Below are positions 1 to 12,353 of a DNA stretch of 64,000 nt, piece after piece. Each line of letters begins with the position of its first letter. Within the stretch, counting starts at the first letter, position 1. The position numbers and the translations under genes were made by a program. The notes under the pieces are model-generated. The model had not been told where the DNA came from. It ran no database searches and saw only the letters and a program-made list of their open reading frames with translations. The stretch spans positions 1-64,000 of the forward strand of contig CAJQUN010001194.1 in assembly GCA_907163345.1 (NCBI GenBank). The letters run 5' to 3'. This stretch comes from Haberlea rhodopensis. Lineage: Eukaryota > Streptophyta > Magnoliopsida > Lamiales > Gesneriaceae.

Positions 1-1760
1 CCCGACTTTCGAGCTACGGTCGTCTCCTTGCTTGCTACGTTCACCCGACTATCGAGCTACGTTCGCCCGCTTGCTAGAGTCAGTCGCGCGCACACATATG
101 TATCTTATACATAAATACACATTAAATATATATCATATTATTTTACGATGGTTTCCACATACGTATCTCATATGTAGATTATAACATATCATATATGTTC
201 TTACAGTTTCGAATAAGCGTGATTACAATAACTCAAAATCTGATAAAATAATTTATATAACCCCATATGAGCTTCGTACACGGCTTTGATACCACTGTAA
301 GGAATCCGACGATCAAAGAGCGCAGCGGAATAAAAAAAATGGATTCCCACCGAGGACCTATACGAAGTTATCATATCGGGTGACTAGTGTTATACCTTTG
401 TAGCGCATTTGATGCAGAATCCACGAAGCAAAACGTCCATGAGTCACAAGCAAAACTTTACAGCGTTGCCTCTACGGTATCCACACGATCCAATCGACAA
501 GGGATGTTGAATTTATCAAATTGCTAGACTTGATACATCAACTGGGACAAAAGGATGAGACGTCGAAGCGAGGTGACGGCTGTGCCTTTATCCAATGGTC
601 TGTTTGGTTTTGCGTTTTTCGTTAATCTGAATTAATGTGTCCCCTTGCATAACCTAATATGCATGATATATATAGAATATCATGAGGCGGCTACATAATG
701 GGTTTTTCGAAAAACCCTATGGCCCATATCATATTATATATATGTGTGTGTGTGTGTGTATATATATATATAAATATAATCGGCCCCATTAATTCATGCT
801 TAGACTCTTCCTAATAAACTTAATTAATCCAATGAATTTAACTCCCTATATCGATTTAATCTTGCGAGCCGTTAGGATCTTGCAACGTTGGCAGTGACAT
901 AAATCTAATTTTATGTCACAAGCAATGAGTGGTATCTTGCAACACATCAAGGCTACCCAAGTTACAAGAATGTCATTGACCGACATTACCTATGGACTAT
1001 GATAATTCACCATGTAACTTAATCCCTTTGTACTATGTGTTTAGATTAAACACGAGTCATGGAATAAGTCATACTCGTATATTTCAATCTTATATTTCTT
1101 GATCCCCAAGTAGACTAGAATAAACAAATAAGCTCGATATCACATATTGACTCATTCGAGCATGGCCAATACATTTTAGTCTCACTTGATCAAGGGCCCA
1201 ACAATTCTCCTGTTATATAGGAGGGATAAATCCTATCTTGATCACTCAACATTCTTCTACATAATTCGTAGTGTATCCAATGATTGTTTTTATAGTTTAC
1301 CATGTTACATGTAACGTTTGACAATATCAAGATACACAACTCCTTATGTTTGGATCTCTGGCTATCTCAAGTCGTAAGGATTACATACATTATTATCACT
1401 ATGAGAATTGCTTATGACATTTATATAACAATCCATGTAGCATTATCATGTGGGTCTGTCCAGTACATAGTTCTATAACATGTACCTATGTGTTGATTCG
1501 ATAGCTCATATCCATGAACAAATTCATCAATGAATACATACTCGTCTCAATGCATTATCATTATCCTAATTCATGATAATACTTGACCATGAACAATCTT
1601 TAAGAATAATACATTTTATTCTAAGGACATTAATGTATATATATTCATATTACACAGATACTGGAATAATATATAATAATGAATTACCTTTAATAAAACC
1701 ATATTACATTGTATGCCAAAATCAATCATCTAATGAGTTGTCTTAGAGCATATTCCAACA
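1..1760 (-). mobile_element. 5' end of a Ty1/copia retrotransposon: leader, primer site and complete 5' LTR
   Basis: The LTR spans 296-1760 (TG...CA when read on the minus strand). It belongs to the family of the copia element at 29095-46688, sharing the start TGTAAG(T/G)AATCC, the text around GCGCAGCGGAAT and the end TTAGGGCATAT-CCAACA type. The primer binding site is at 283-294 (complement of the initiator-Met tRNA 3' end, one mismatch), directly left of the LTR, so the element reads leftward and its coding part lies outside the window. Bases 1-282 are leader. They begin with two diverged copies of a unit of about 43 bp (CCCGACT(T/A)TCGAGCTACG...). The target duplication would be 1761-1765 (TAACT), which cannot be checked here. 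A TG/TA microsatellite lies near 739-772. Confidence 0.85.
739..772. repeat. (TG)n/(TA)n microsatellite inside copia LTR
   Basis: A run of alternating TA, then TG, then TA dinucleotides within the LTR. It is simple sequence and is absent from the related LTR at 45187-46688. Confidence 0.8.
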
Positions 1761-1765
1761 TAACT

Positions 1766-4302
1766 CACACCCACTTCTCTTATTCAAGTCCATGTTCTTC
1801 ACTTTTACATTTCATGGTTTATTCCACCTCCTCTCAAAGAATTCAAAATTATTGCTCTAAATTCATCCTCCAAACTTGATCAAACCCACATGCAAGTGAG
1901 AATTTATAAGCTACAAAGATCAGGGAAGTAGAATTCACCAAGAACTTTCGGAATTTGAAGCAAGTTGGAGAAGTAGCATGATGGTTCAAGTCTTGGCTGG
2001 TTTTGGTGGTTGATTGGTGCTCAAACCTTCAAGATATACTGAGACATAACATCATTATTAAGGTTTACCAACTTGAAATCATGTTTGATGATCGAATTTT
2101 AGTTCCTTGACTTGAGAATTGAAGTATAATAGTTGTTGTCAAATGAATATGTTGAATGGATGTTGCATGCAAGCATATTTTTTCGAATTTTAAGTATGGT
2201 TATTTCCGAATTTGAGGTTGATGTCTAAACAAAAGTTTTAGATAAATAAATTAGCTTTAATGTGACACCAAAATTACATCATTTAGAGTTAAGATGAAAA
2301 GTTATGATGATTTTACTAAACTCTGTACATTTTGAATCTGTATGTTCATGCAATACACATGATGTAGGTTTTTCGAATTTCAAGGGAAACCTTGTTACAA
2401 ATTTGATGTTGTCCCCTTAATAGAAGGTGTAGACCTTTACCTTATCTACGATTTGGCAGTAAATTCACTCAATTGGAGTTAATATACACGAGTTATGCTA
2501 ATTTTTCCCACAACATGTACAATCTGGAAAATGTATTTAGGTGGATTCATGTAACGTGTTCATCGTAAATCTGGGCAAATGTGTTATGAATTAGGGGTTA
2601 TGGCCTATTTGGAGTTCATATGAAAAAGTTACGATATTTTTACTAAAGAGTAACAAATCTGGAAACAGAGTACTTACGATTTTCCAAAGCTGACGTATTA
2701 TGCAAAATATGTGCCTTAAGATGAATGAACTAGCTTAATCTCATAAAATATGAAATGTAGTATGTTGAGTTATCTTGAATTCCCCACTACAATCAGGTGT
2801 CCTGGAGATCATATGAATTAATTATGCTTTTTCTACCAAAATGGGTCAAGCTGGAAATTTCAGTTCTTTCCTATTTTGTAAAGGTCCTGTTTCAAACAAC
2901 TTTGCCTTAGGTAAATGAACGAATTTGGGGAAAATGTTAAACATATGAAATGTCATATTTTGAGTTAGCTTTCAAACTAATTTTGACCCATGTCATTTAT
3001 TAAGTTTGAAAGATATGTGTTTATTCTTGGATACATGTTTGCTGAAATTTAGAGTAGGCTTTAAACATGATCTTTGGAATAATGATATTGATAGTTTTGG
3101 AATATCTGGATGATATTTGGCCAGGTTAGTCACCCGAGGTCGGTTTGAGGAAACACAAGTTATTGGTGTTTATTATATCGATTGAGGTACGTAGAGACCG
3201 GTTCTAACACGATGTCTGACAAAGACATGTGATGATCCCGGTGTATGATTTATTTGTTAACACCTAACTTATATATGCATATATGATACATTGAGTTGCA
3301 TGATGCATTGAGATGTATATATGATTACATGATACATTGAGTTGCATATATAATTACATGATAAATTGAGATGTATTACCAATTAGGTATTGATGTGTAG
3401 AATGAAAAATATGATATTTTGTAACACACAAAGAGTTAGTCGGTCACATCAATACAATTGGACGTATCATGTTGATCCCATTGTTCTTTGATACATATAC
3501 GATTCTTCATATGAAATCTATGGTATTGTGTCATGGGGATGCATTCGTTTGGCTCGAGTTTAGGTAGAAATTGTAATGTCGAGTGTGTCGCCTTCGCTTA
3601 GACACAAGGATGCTTGGGCATACCACTTGGCTCAGTAGAACCAGTAGCGCCGAGTGTGTCGCCATCACCCACATGAAGGATGGTTGGGCACATCGCATGG
3701 CCCGACGGGGCACCGAATGTCGCCATCCTAGCTCGAGCTATATTGTTGATGATTGTTCCTTGGACTCCTGAGATTTGATATCCAAGATTATTGCACCAAT
3801 ACACAGATTGCATTCATTCACAACATGCATCGAATGATATTTTGCCTTACTATCGTGATTTATATTGGTTTTACGTACTGGGGTTACTGACCCCCGTTGT
3901 GGGGGCTGTCATGTCTTTGTGTGTGGGCATGTCAGGTATTGCAGGTGGACGGATTTCAAATGCTCGTAAGGAATCATCTAGGAGTATCATAACTCAGTGA
4001 GAGCCAGCTCAGGTATTGTGTTGTTGAGTTTGGAGTCCCAATTACTGTACTAGAGAGTTTTTAAAACTATATATATTTCACCGGGGAGTCTTACTGGATT
4101 TCGTATTTGATGCATTATGTGTATGAAGATAAAACTGCTATTACATATTTTCAGTATTTCATAATGAGTAAATTGTATTATGTCAAAACATATCGAAATT
4201 TTTTGGGCCACGTGTTGATAAATTTTAAATTATCTTCTGTTATTTACACTAAAATAATCATTGTGTGATAAATAAACACTTGATTAGGACCGGGTCCTCA
4301 CA
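1766..4302 (+). mobile_element. Decayed Ty3/gypsy LTR, 3' portion (plus orientation)
   Basis: No gene is seen. The segment ends ...GGGTCCTCACA at 4302, like the other gypsy LTRs here (...GGGGCCCTTACA). Near 3885-3950 it carries the conserved GGTNACTGACCCC..GTGGGGGCTGTC..GGCATGTCAGGT stretch that also occurs in the G3 LTRs near 27720-27765. Between about 2270 and 2960 there are several diverged copies of a unit of roughly 150-180 bp built on GGAGTT-A-ATG-AAAGTTATG..TTTTACTAAA. At 3575-3740 two or three diverged copies of a CGAGTGTGTCGCC...AAGGATG-TTGGGCA unit occur. Its left part was interrupted by the copia element at 1-1760. The internal part of the parent element is not in the window. Confidence 0.55.
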
Positions 4303-6889
4303 TACGTCTTAGCTTACATTTGGTATTGTTTTTTTTAGAATAGGCTTTCATTTGGATTTTGAGTAACTCAATTTGGATATCGGACAAAAAGTTATGTCCA
4401 ATCTTCAAAAGCGTGTCAGCGTAGGAAAACTAATATGCATGATATATTTTGGGATAATTTTGACATTCCTTCTAAAATGATTCTGTTAAAATTCAAAACA
4501 TAAAAAGTTGAAACTCTCTGGGTTAGCTTTCCAGTGAAAGTCGTCTCATCTCATTCGGACAATTATACAATTAGCTATGTTGAAAATTGTAACAGATGTC
4601 GCACACACATGCCAGACATAATTCAAGTACGATTCTGAACCTTTATCAAAGTATAATGTTTCTCATGTTCATTCCCAACCATATGATTAACATAAGATAA
4701 TCACATAATTATTGAGAGATTAAACATGTTTTACAATAATACGGTATGTGAGCCTTACATTTCTCCGCCACTTAAAAATATTTCGTCATCGAAATCTTAA
4801 ATGTATCTATTGCAAACCTAATCAGTATATTACCGGTTATTATAATATCAAGATTATAATCAAAATGTAAAATAAAATGTAAACAGATCGTAAGAGTAAC
4901 CAGAATCAATGAATCTCACATTAATTCTCAAGTCACAAGTTTAGTCCATTAATCTTATATCGATGGAATTGAATGGTTATAAGAAACCATCTTTTCATTT
5001 AAGAACATAGAATTAACTGTTCGGTGCATAACATTGAACAATTAAATTCAACCTCATCAGATTGAAGAATACATACAAATATTCTTCGTATTTCCTCTAT
5101 ATTGAGGGTACTAACACATTACATACAATATATAAATAATAATGTTAACCATTATGCAAGATTATCAAGTTACTTGGAAATCTTACAAAAGTCACAAAAT
5201 AAATAAATAATTTTACTTCACATCTCAATCACATAATTTTACCAAAAGGAGAAGTTTTTAGAAATACAAACTCATGCCTTCGAATCTTCAAGAGTCTTCC
5301 ACGCTCGCTAGCATAGCTTTTTTGACGATTCTAAGTAGTGTTCATTCACTGTTGCATCATTTGAATCTTATCATTTGCTTCTTGTGGTATTTCAGATCCA
5401 CTCACTTATATTCGTAGAATTTATTCTCGAATAGAGGGAATTTACCACATCTTCAAGGGGTCGAATCGCATATTCAATTTAATCATCAATCTGTGACTAA
5501 CGACAGTACTTATTATCAACTATTTACTCGATGTATTCTGGAAATAATCACATAATTTAAAATATAATCTGAATCTTAGTAAGACATAATCGAGAAAATA
5601 CTCTGGACAGTCTTCTCAGCTGTAGATAGTACATTAAGTTTGATTATCAGCATATGAACAATACGTAGTAATCACAATTCTACACATTTATTGTATTTTA
5701 CAATGGTCCTAAAGTTTAACAATAAACTTATTATAATCAAAACAAATCCTCTAAGCAGTCTTGCTGCATTTTCCGAGATAGCAATCTTACTGCATTTTCC
5801 GAGGGAGTAGCAAACCATCTCCTTCGAGAGAAAGATATCTTGAACGGAATAAAATTAATAAATTTCAATTCTAGAATATCGAGGGACAACCAATCGGCGA
5901 TTAAATCGTAAGAAGACCTTTAAACCAAATCTAGAATCATATAAGTATTCTGAAGAGAATAATTCTTCGGGTTCTCGAATTAAAGTAGTGTTTCGTTTGA
6001 GCCATTTGATACAAAAGATCAATTTATGCTCAATAGTTGGGCTAATACAATAATATAATTCGTAAAAATAAAATATCTAACCAAAGGCATGAAAAGTTGT
6101 GTGTACCTTGGTGATTTGAATATAAAAAAAAAAATTATTTCAATTGAAGCATTCGCAATGGTATTCACCTGACCAAGATGATACAAAAGACTCAACATGT
6201 CCTATTTTTGTCTTGGTAGAACCAAGATAACATCAATATGGACTTTTTTGATTTGATTAAGAAACTTTTCAAATGCTCGATTCATCAAGCCTCTGAAAAT
6301 AGCAAATCATTAACAAAATTATAAGATATAATTACAAGTTCACAATGGTCATATCGAGCATACATAATAATTTTACGCGCAACTTCATTTTGGTTTCGCA
6401 CCTGATAATAATTAGAGTGGAATTTCATTATGAAATATATAGAAAGTGGAATTCCATTATGAAATATATAGAAGTGCCATAAAAATCAAATAAGTCTTAT
6501 TCAATTGTCTAAACTCAATTTACGTTCATATCAGAGATCATATTTCTTATACGAACAACACTTAACACTTCTCAGAGTAGTCAACTTCATTGAATAAATA
6601 TTCCAATTAAGAAGGTCCTGAAATAATTATTTCTAATCTATCAAGTCAAATTATATCATATAAGAGGTCTTTCGAATGGTTACGATTCCCATATGGAGAT
6701 TGTTATAAATCTCATTGGAAATATATCCGAAAATCTTTACCATTTTTATAATTCTCCCAAAACTTTATCACAAATGTCCGGAAGTGTACCAGGTTTGTAC
6801 TCGGGTGCATTCAAATTCTATACAAATCCAAAACAAAGAAAATCAGCACAGTTGAATTTCGAGGTCAAAATTCGTAAATGTTGTAGAAC
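4303..6889 (-). mobile_element. Remnant of a minus-strand Ty3/gypsy element: LTR start and decayed pol
   Basis: On the minus strand, 4800-4780 reads like the usual end of a chromovirus polyprotein (FDDEI). It is followed by a purine tract (AAGTGGCGGAGAAA) and an LTR start TGTAAGGCTC at 4759. The LTR piece 4303-4759 contains the GGGTTAGCTTTCCA block common in gypsy LTRs. To the right, 4800-6416 is decayed internal sequence with no open frame; the only clear domain is the reverse transcriptase at 6206-6416. From about 6420 to 6889 nothing is recognisable, except that 6855-6889 resembles a degenerate plus-strand polyprotein end (AATTTCGAGGTCAAAATT), so two elements meet here and the junction is unresolved. 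Confidence 0.5.
6206..6416 (-). pseudogene. Degenerate Ty3/gypsy reverse transcriptase fragment
   Basis: The minus-strand reading beginning at 6416 gives SNYYQVRNQNEVARKIIMYA and then RYDHCELVIISYNF. This aligns residue by residue with the SGYHQIRVREDDVQKTVFRT / RYGHYEFLVMPFGV stretch of the intact gypsy polyprotein at 32115-36692. After two stop codons and a frame change it resumes as GLMNRAFEKFLNQIKKVHID VI, matching the segment around the active-site FIDD box. The catalytic FIDD has become HIDV. Many changes look like C-to-T decay. It is a relic of a gypsy RT, long inactive. Confidence 0.75.
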
Positions 6890-7789
6890 TGTAACGCCCT
6901 GGGAAATCATATAAAATTATAAAGTATAATCATTTGCGTAAGAGTTAAGTCTGGTTATGATTAAACAAAATACAAATATATTAGAGATATTCAGAGATTG
7001 AAAATAAAATGAATTTGAGTGTATATTGATATTTGGCTAGTAAAATACGGTCGTGAGAATTAATAGACAACACTTAAGTCTATTAAAGTAAGTGGTGAAG
7101 AAATTTCTCCGATGAATTTTGTGTCCCGAATAAATTATCTAGTGTAGCTAAATTTAGTATTTCGGGGATAACTTTTTAATATGATGTCAAAATGCGATTC
7201 AATAGGCTATATGGAGATAAAAGAAAGAGAACAACTTTCATGTTGATAAGATTAGTTGAAAACGTAGTTAGATAATGTAAAAGGAAACCGAAAAAAACAT
7301 GATTATATGTATCGTAATGCACGTCAATATAATATTAACTACTAAATAATATATAATATAAGATAAAATAAAATATGGTAGGAATGAATCTTGAATTTCA
7401 TCTCCAGTGAACGAAGGTGAGCGACGAGGGTTTCATTTGTTTTATAAAAAATAAATTGTTGCCTACATTTTGTTTCAGTTCTAGTGAAATAAATTATATA
7501 TTCGGAATCAGCGAGGTAAGAGCTAAGTCTAGTATTAATATTTCGTATTTTTGTGAATAGTTTTTGGTTAGCCAACTTATATAGTGGTAGTTAAAAATAG
7601 TGTATTATTGATTGTTAATAAATTTTGAATACACGATATGTTTAGTTTTAGTCAAAATGACTAAATGAATGAGTTCTAATTTTTTGAATAATTAGCAGAT
7701 TTGTGGGGAAATTAATTTTAAATGAATTCTTGTTCCGTTTTAAATATATCGGTCTGTATAATGTTATAATTTAAAGTAGCCAATCACAA
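6890..7789 (+). mobile_element. Ty3/gypsy 3' LTR, first part (split by an insertion)
   Basis: The LTR begins TGTAACGCCCTGGG at 6890, right after a degenerate polyprotein end and purine-rich tract, so it is a plus-strand 3' LTR. It is interrupted after 7789 by the Sirevirus-like element and resumes at 12354. Together the two parts give about 1950 bp, a normal length for this group. No coding sequence is present. Confidence 0.6.
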
Positions 7790-9004
7790 ATCCTTGGCTA
7801 CTTTAACGTTTTAAAATGAATTTGCAAATAGTCGAGTTTGCGCTGCAGAAGACTTGATGTCAATCGACAAATAACAATATGAAGAAATAATGTAAATGCG
7901 TAAAGTAAATAAAGCGATAAATGACACAAGTATTTGTTATAGAAGTTCGGCGATGAATCGCCTACCTCTCCTCTTCCCGGCTAGAAAACGTCCAACCGAG
8001 GTTCCACTAGAACAACTTCAATCTTGGTCTTGAGGGCTCCAAGTTAGCCACAAACAAACTTTTCACGAGTCGCACACTCTTCACGAGTCTTCTTGGGGCT
8101 CCAAGGATAGCCACACACAAACTCTTCCCGAGTCACACATTCTTCACGAATATCTTGGCCTTAAGGGCTCCAAGGATAGCCACAACCTTGCACCAACTTT
8201 ACTTGTTGATGTCTTATACAATTTCCAACTTGCGTCGGTGTTGGATGACCTTACAACAAATCAAATAACACCTTCACGGTGTAAGAACACGAAGAACACA
8301 AGCTCTCACACAAGAAATGAATTACAAACTCCAATACAACACAAATGTATGAAGTTTGCAATGCTAGATAGATTTTATTTGAACAAAGCTTTCTTGTAGT
8401 TTATCCTCTTGTTTCTTATCATAATCTTGAGGCCAAACATCCATATTTATAGTGTAGAAGGCTCCCAAAGCTCATACTAGTTGTTGCTACACATAAGGCA
8501 TGAATCACTCCTGCATTGTCTCGGCCATCGCCTCGGGCGATCTCCATCGCCATGCACCAACAGTCACAATATTGCGCAGATCGCCTCAGGCGATGTGTGG
8601 ATCGCCGCGATCACCACCAAAAATAAATGCCGTAGCTAAAATTCTTGATCGCCTCAAACGAACTCTCAATCGCCTCAAACTAACCATGCATCGCCTCAGG
8701 CGATCTCCTCATCGCCTCGGGCGATCTCACCATGCGCGGAGCCATCAACGTCGCTTCAGTCGATGTGCGGGGCGATGTCTTGAATGGCTGCCATCGCCTG
8801 GGGCGATGTTCACCATCGACTGGGGCGATCCGCCCATGTACTTGCAGATTTGATCTCCTTCAAACAATCCACTTTTCAACCATCTAACCATGTACACTAA
8901 GTAGACACATTAGTATAACAAATGCAAGTTTTCTTGATCATCAAAACTCATAAATAATTCGGAGATATAAGCATTAAACTCAACAATGCGTTTAAGGCTC
9001 AACA
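7790..9004 (-). repeat. 3' LTR of the Sirevirus-like element
   Basis: On the minus strand the LTR starts TGTTGAGCC at 9004, next to the purine tract at 9005-9018. A TATA-like CTATAAATAT lies at 8443-8452 (minus strand), so transcription would start near 8415. The CG-rich palindrome array at 8527-8829 is then upstream, in U3. The left end is truncated at 7790. Confidence 0.75.
8527..8829. repeat. Array of ATCGCCTNRGGCGAT palindromes in the Sirevirus-like LTR
   Basis: Inverted-repeat 15-mers (stem ATCGCC/GGCGAT, 3-base loop) start at 8527, 8580, 8690, 8711 and 8793. Degenerate copies start at 8648, 8669, 8750 and 8815, and half-sites at 8601 and 8771. Adjacent starts are 21, 21, 21, 39, 43 and 22 bp apart from 8648 onward. 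Arrays of CG-rich palindromes are a known trait of Sirevirus LTRs; the exact motif here is read directly. An open frame spanning 8500-8853 is a by-product of the repeat. Confidence 0.85.
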
Positions 9005-10464
9005 ATCTCCCCCTTTTTTATGATCACAAAACTTGATAAACTTGTCAATAAAATATGCATGAAATATGAGTAAACAAGACTCCCCCTTAACAAATGCATA
9101 GCACATACAAGTTTTACCAAGTACAACATAATACAAAAACTCTCCCCCTCAAAACATGCATGTATAGTTTATCACAAAATTCTCCCCCTTTTTGTGATAA
9201 TCAAAAAGCACAAAGTTCAAATAAACGTAGCACAATTATATATTGACACATAGCCATATTTTAACAATTAGCACATGTTCCTCATCAAGCATGTAATAGC
9301 CATAACAAGCATAAGATTAAATCATTGAGAGGAAGACAAACATGCGTTTAAGGTAATTAACAACAATGAATTCTAAATGTGCAAAGTGTGTATATGTTCC
9401 ATAAAAATTCAAGTATGTTCCATAAAAATTCAAGCATTCATGCTTAATAAATATTTCTCAATGCATCATTATAGACAATTGATAAATTAATAAGGCGCAT
9501 GTGATGAGAGCTAAATCATTTAGACCATAGAAGCAATAGAGATATATGAAATTCTTAGGCCATATTTCTATGATCCAAGATAGAGCATCTAAACAATTAA
9601 AGCATGCTTAATCACATTTAATTAAGTTGTGCATTGCATATTCAAAGTTAACTCAAGGCACATAAAAAGATTTTTACCATAATGAGTTAAGCATAAATCA
9701 TGCATTTAAACAAATTTAAATAAGCAACATAATTCATTATCATAAGAAGATATCTTTCAATTCAATCATATTGTGCAACAACAAAACATGAGCATTTAAT
9801 CAAGTTATACCAATTTTAACCATCCAATAAATACTCACTTTGCAAAATTCAAGCATATAGGCACATTAGGATGATTAAACAAGAGTTCTAATACATGGAG
9901 AATATATGTCACATATATGCATATGAAAAGGGGAATTGCAATTTACTACCAATAAATATTGAGCTTCATAATTTATTGGTCACAATTACTTTGTGCCAAT
10001 GAAATTTTTCCATTGCTCTTTTAAATGCACAAGAGAAATATAATTAGCTCCCCCTAAATATGATATCATAATAATGTACTTAAAATTCAATTTCCCAAAT
10101 ATCACCTTCAAAGTAATTGAATTTCACCACATAATTATAATTTACAATTCAATGAATATTAACCAAGCAAAAGAGCTAATTATGCTATTATGATGCTCAA
10201 AATAAATTTACCTTGGATGATACGAATGAGTTCATATCATCGATCCTTTATCTCACGCTTCCTCTATTGTGGTGCATTTGATGGTTTCCTCCCTTGAGGT
10301 ACTAGTGCCTTCATCATCTCTCCCTTTGTTTTTCCTACAAAACAAATTTGTAATAGGAGGATCTTGGTATACATTTGTTCTTTGGGTCCATGTTGATTAG
10401 TAACAAAGGGGGATTTTGGAATCCACTTCCACCTCTTGTTTGGTTGGTATTGATTTTTGACAAA
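9005..10464 (-). other. 3' non-coding internal part of the Sirevirus-like element
   Basis: No gene is seen. On the minus strand it holds at least five purine tracts of the AAAAAGGGGGAGA type, the one at 9005-9018 abutting the LTR. The rest is AT-rich. The whole pol region expected here is absent. Confidence 0.65.
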
Positions 10465-11656
10465 TTAACATTTATTTCTAACATGACCAACCTTACAACA
10501 ATAGGTGCAAGTAGGAGAATTATGCTTAGCTTTAGCCAACAAGTTTGAAAAAGTTTTTGATTTGCTTGAAAAGCCTAGTCCGGCTTTATCGATGCTATAT
10601 CGTTGCAAGCCATTCAATTCTTCCAATTTTAAACTACTTTCACTAAACTTGCAAAAAGATTTCTTCAAAGAACTTAATTCATATTTCAATTAATTATTTT
10701 ATTCATCTATCTTGGCTAACTCAAAGTTTGAGCAATTTGTTACTCATCTTGGTTTTGCCAAGAACATCAATAAGATCATTATATGATTCAAATAATTCAT
10801 CAAAAGAGGGTACCTCATCGTCGCTTTCCTCTTCCTTGTCATTTGCATCATCTTTGGCCATGAGGCAAAGATTTGTTTCTTATTCTTCATCGGAGTCACT
10901 ATCACTCCATGTGGCAATTAGAGCTTTCTTCTTTCTTTTATCCTCATTCTTCTTCCTAGGACATTCATTAGCAAAATGACCTTTATATTGACAATTATAA
11001 CATGTTACCTCTTGTTTGGAATCATATTTGGTGGCACCGGAGGTCTTTGGCTTGTTGTATTTATTGTAGAACTTCTTGAACTTTCTTGTGAACAAGATCA
11101 TCTCTTCATCATCTTCATCATCGGATTGTGCTTTCTTTCCGATCAAGGCTATCCCATTTCTTATAGATTTATCTTCCTCCTTTATTCCCTTCAGGTTTGA
11201 CACTTCAAGCTCATGAGTTACCAAGGTTCCATGGAGTTCATCAAGATCATATGATGCTTGATCTCCTTTGTTGGATTCAATGATAGCCGTCCTCTTGGCA
11301 TCCCATTCTTTTGGCAAAGCTCTAAGAGCTCTTCTCCATATTTGTTTCGGTGGGTACTTTTCACCAAGTTGGGCAAGCTCATTGATTATTTGAGTGAGAC
11401 TTCTAAACATCGAGTCAACATTTTCTCCGGACTCCATCTCAAATGTTTCGTACTTGAGTTGTAGAACATCTATCTTTGTCTCCTTTACTTGATTGGTTCC
11501 CTCATGACAAATTTGAAGTTTGTCCCAAATCTCCTTGGCGGTTGAGCACATTGAAATCCAGTTATACTCCTTCATATCTAAAGCACAATGTAAAATATTA
11601 ATAGCTTTAGCATTTTGAGAAATTAAGATCATATCCGCCCTTGTAAAATCGTCCAT
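10465..11656 (-). pseudogene. Sirevirus-like copia gag, broken
   Basis: The frame 10880-11656 encodes 258 residues with a retrotransposon gag (UBN2-type) core: AKEIW near residues 40-44, HEGTNQVKE near 51-59, and LRALPKEWDAKRTAI near 111-125. It has a CCHC zinc knuckle CYNCQYKGHFANEC at 219-232 and an acidic end (SDSDSDEE). A second, separate frame at 10465-10689 ends in another knuckle, CTYCCKVGHVRNKC. Gag packages the element RNA in cytoplasmic particles. A TAA lies just upstream of residue 1, so the N terminus is cut off, and the frame change after 10880 breaks the rest. No pol follows. Confidence 0.8.
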
Positions 11657-11888
11657 TTATTTGGGAACATTCCTTCCCTAAAGGAATATGTGGACCTTTC
11701 ACAATTATCTTTCATATGTCATAATCTACGGATTGAATATATAGAGAAATTCTATTCTTCCAATATCCGTAGTTATCTCCCGTGAAGAGCGCATAGATTG
11801 GTCCATTGACCTTGAGCAAACTCACTTGCTAGATTAGCCCTAAACATTTTGGTTTAAAAATAAAAAACCAAGTGGCTCTGATACCACT

Positions 11889-12353
11889 TGTTGGAACCGA
11901 AGATGGGGGGGTGAATGAGGTTACTTGGCTACTTTAGCGTTTTAAAATGAATTTGCAAATAGTCGAGTTTGCGCTGCGGAAGACTTGATGTAAATCGACA
12001 AATAACAATATGAAGAAATAATGTAAATGCGTAAAGTAAATAAAGCGATAAATGACACAAGTATTTGTTATAGAAGTTCGGCGATGAATCGCCTACGTCT
12101 CCCCTTCCCGGCTAGAAAACGTCCAACCGAGGTTCCACTAGAACAACTTCAATCTTGGCCTTGAGGGCTCCAAGTTAGCCACAAACAAACTCTTCACGAG
12201 TCACACGCTCTTCACGAGTCTTCTTGGGATTAAGGGCTCCAAGGATAGCCACACACAAACTCTTCCCGAGTCACACACTCTTCACGAGTCTTCTTGGCCT
12301 TAAGGACTCCAAGGATAGCCACATCCTTGCACCAACTTCACTTGTTGATGAAA
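11889..12353 (-). repeat. 5' LTR of the Sirevirus-like element, partial
   Basis: Its primer-proximal end is TGTTGGAACCGAAGATGG at 11889 (plus strand), two bases from the primer site. It matches 7794-8210 closely up to CACTTGTTGATG and stops abruptly at 12353, where the host gypsy LTR sequence resumes. The palindrome array and promoter present in the other copy are missing. Confidence 0.75.

Larger units (their letters stand above)
7790..12353 (-). mobile_element. Sirevirus-like Ty1/copia element, gag only, both outer ends missing
   Basis: The element reads leftward: partial 5' LTR 11889-12353, primer site 11875-11886 (GCTCTGATACCA), decayed gag 10465-11656, a long 3' non-coding part, a purine tract, and the 3' LTR ending at 9004. 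Bases 7794-8210 and 11935-12350 are nearly the same sequence and are the shared part of the two LTRs. The 5' LTR lacks its first part and the 3' LTR lacks its last 40 bases or so, so both outer edges were lost and no target duplication can be seen. There is no protease, integrase, RT or RNase H. The repeated CTCCCCCTTTTT-type tracts (9005, 9081, 9141, 9180, 10048) are the multiple polypurine tracts typical of Sireviruses. Confidence 0.8.

Noticed and set aside
8500..8853. 117-codon open frame on the plus strand
   Set aside because: It is made by the ATCGCC palindrome array, which gives His/Arg/Ser-rich nonsense; it lies antisense to the LTR and resembles no protein.
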